From contig JASJDH010000018.1 of the NCBI GenBank assembly GCA_030065175.1, positions 1-41,771 of the forward strand: a stretch of DNA of 41,771 nt, read 5' to 3'. Position numbers and translations under genes: made by a program. The notes below the pieces were generated by a model that was not told the origin of the DNA, searched no databases, and saw nothing but the letters and a program-made list of their open reading frames with translations. Below are positions 41,309-41,771 of the stretch, in pieces (the stretch's first letter is position 1; each line of letters opens with the position of its first letter). Origin of the DNA: Leptolyngbyaceae cyanobacterium MO_188.B28. Its GTDB lineage: Bacteria; Cyanobacteriota; Cyanobacteriia; Phormidesmidales; Phormidesmidaceae.

Positions 41309-41771
41309 TTAGATAGTTTTTTTCTTATTCAAGTTAGCCAAAGTTTCAGCAAAAAAAACTGGGACATTTTCTATGTAATTTAATAGATAAAATAAGAAGC
41401 TGAAGGATACTAAGTTCTCAGGATTCTTTTCAAACAAATCTCTTTTTAACAAGGGACATCCCTTAACTAAGAGTAAAGGCCAAATTCTATGGGTAGGATT
41501 CATTTCTAAGCAATTGACATCAAAAATCTCATTAATTATTGCCAGCAACTTTTCGCCACCTGGGATAAGCTTGTAATCTGGCAGATTGCCTGAAAAAGAC
41601 TGGTCATCCTGATATTCCCCAAGAAAATCATGAGATACTGAGGGCCTAGGAAGGCTAATAGCTTCCATAAAATTCTTAATATTTTCCCTGCTAAATAGCT
41701 CTGTATTGTTATAAATAGCCTTGGTAGTAAATCCAGCTTTAACCAGAAGTTGAGACAAACCAATCTCCCCT
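41309..41771 (-). CDS. C-terminal part of a RgpF-like (rhamnan synthesis F) protein, cut by window edge
   Basis: The frame is open to the right edge of the window, so the start lies outside. The visible 153 residues begin GEIGLSQLLVKAGFTTKAIY and contain NPTHRIWPLLLVKGCPLLKR and DLFEKNPENL. These are typical of the C-terminal part of RgpF-type proteins, where EIGLS and NPTH-W motifs precede a PFIK-like segment. RgpF-type enzymes are glycosyltransferases acting on rhamnose-containing polymers, which fits the rml genes and rhamnosyltransferase-like GT2 genes nearby. The C-terminus is short, lysine-rich and AT-rich. Confidence 0.6.
   Translation of the reverse strand, partial: GEIGLSQLLVKAGFTTKAIYNNTELFSRENIKNFMEAISLPRPSVSHDFLGEYQDDQSFSGNLPDYKLIPGGEKLLAIINEIFDVNCLEMNPTHRIWPLLLVKGCPLLKRDLFEKNPENLVSFSFLFYLLNYIENVPVFFAETLANLNKKKTI

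Overview
The window is chromosomal DNA from a cyanobacterium. It carries a photosystem I subunit gene (psaK), an NDH-1 subunit gene (ndhS), a lycopene-cyclase-type flavoprotein of the CruA/CruP kind, a FAD-domain/SelD fusion of a type found in cyanobacteria, a group 2 sigma factor, and many copies of the GCGATCGC (HIP1) octamer that is characteristic of cyanobacterial genomes. The genus cannot be settled from the sequence alone; a filamentous or Leptolyngbya-like lineage is a guess.

Region 1 (1-19.4 kb) is core genome. In order it holds a terminator hairpin, a thioredoxin-fold thylakoid protein (minus strand), the CruA-like cyclase, a small membrane protein, psaK (minus strand, TTG start), a short ORF that looks like a truncated RDD protein, rpmG-rpsR-RNase II/R, the FAD-SelD fusion followed by mnmH (selenophosphate synthesis plus tRNA 2-selenouridine synthesis), ndhS with a HAS-barrel-like protein and a FAD oxidoreductase, a transketolase/phosphoketolase-like enzyme, metG, and a group 2 sigma factor.

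Region 2 (19.5-24.8 kb) makes nucleotide sugars. After a small DMT/SMR-type membrane protein on the plus strand, a minus-strand run reads rmlC-rmlD-rmlA-rmlB-gmd. It supplies dTDP-L-rhamnose, the intermediate dTDP-4-keto-6-deoxyglucose, and GDP-4-keto-6-deoxymannose.

Region 3 (25.5-35.2 kb, plus strand) is accessory surface-glycan DNA that looks AT-richer by eye. It encodes a WbqC-family protein, a GtrB/ArnC-like GT2 with C-terminal membrane helices, a methyltransferase, a PglD/NeuD-like acyltransferase, a beta-propeller glycosidase-like protein, an ArnE/F-sized DMT protein, the aminotransferase WecE, and two large multispanning proteins of GT-C type. Together these resemble a lipid-linked, Arn/Gtr-like system for adding a tailored 4-amino-4,6-dideoxyhexose, drawing on the rml genes next door for precursor. 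This is the best candidate for an undescribed system in the window.

Region 4 (35.3-41.8 kb, minus strand) holds a GT4 and two GT2 glycosyltransferases (rhamnosyltransferase-like), a decayed IS4-type transposase, a methyltransferase whose 3' end runs into that transposase remnant, a 2OG-Fe(II) oxygenase, and the C-terminal end of a RgpF-like (rhamnan synthesis F) protein cut by the window edge. The intergenic DNA of regions 2-4 contains a MITE-like palindrome, two tandem repeats in front of operons, and an interleaved inverted-repeat pair between convergent genes.
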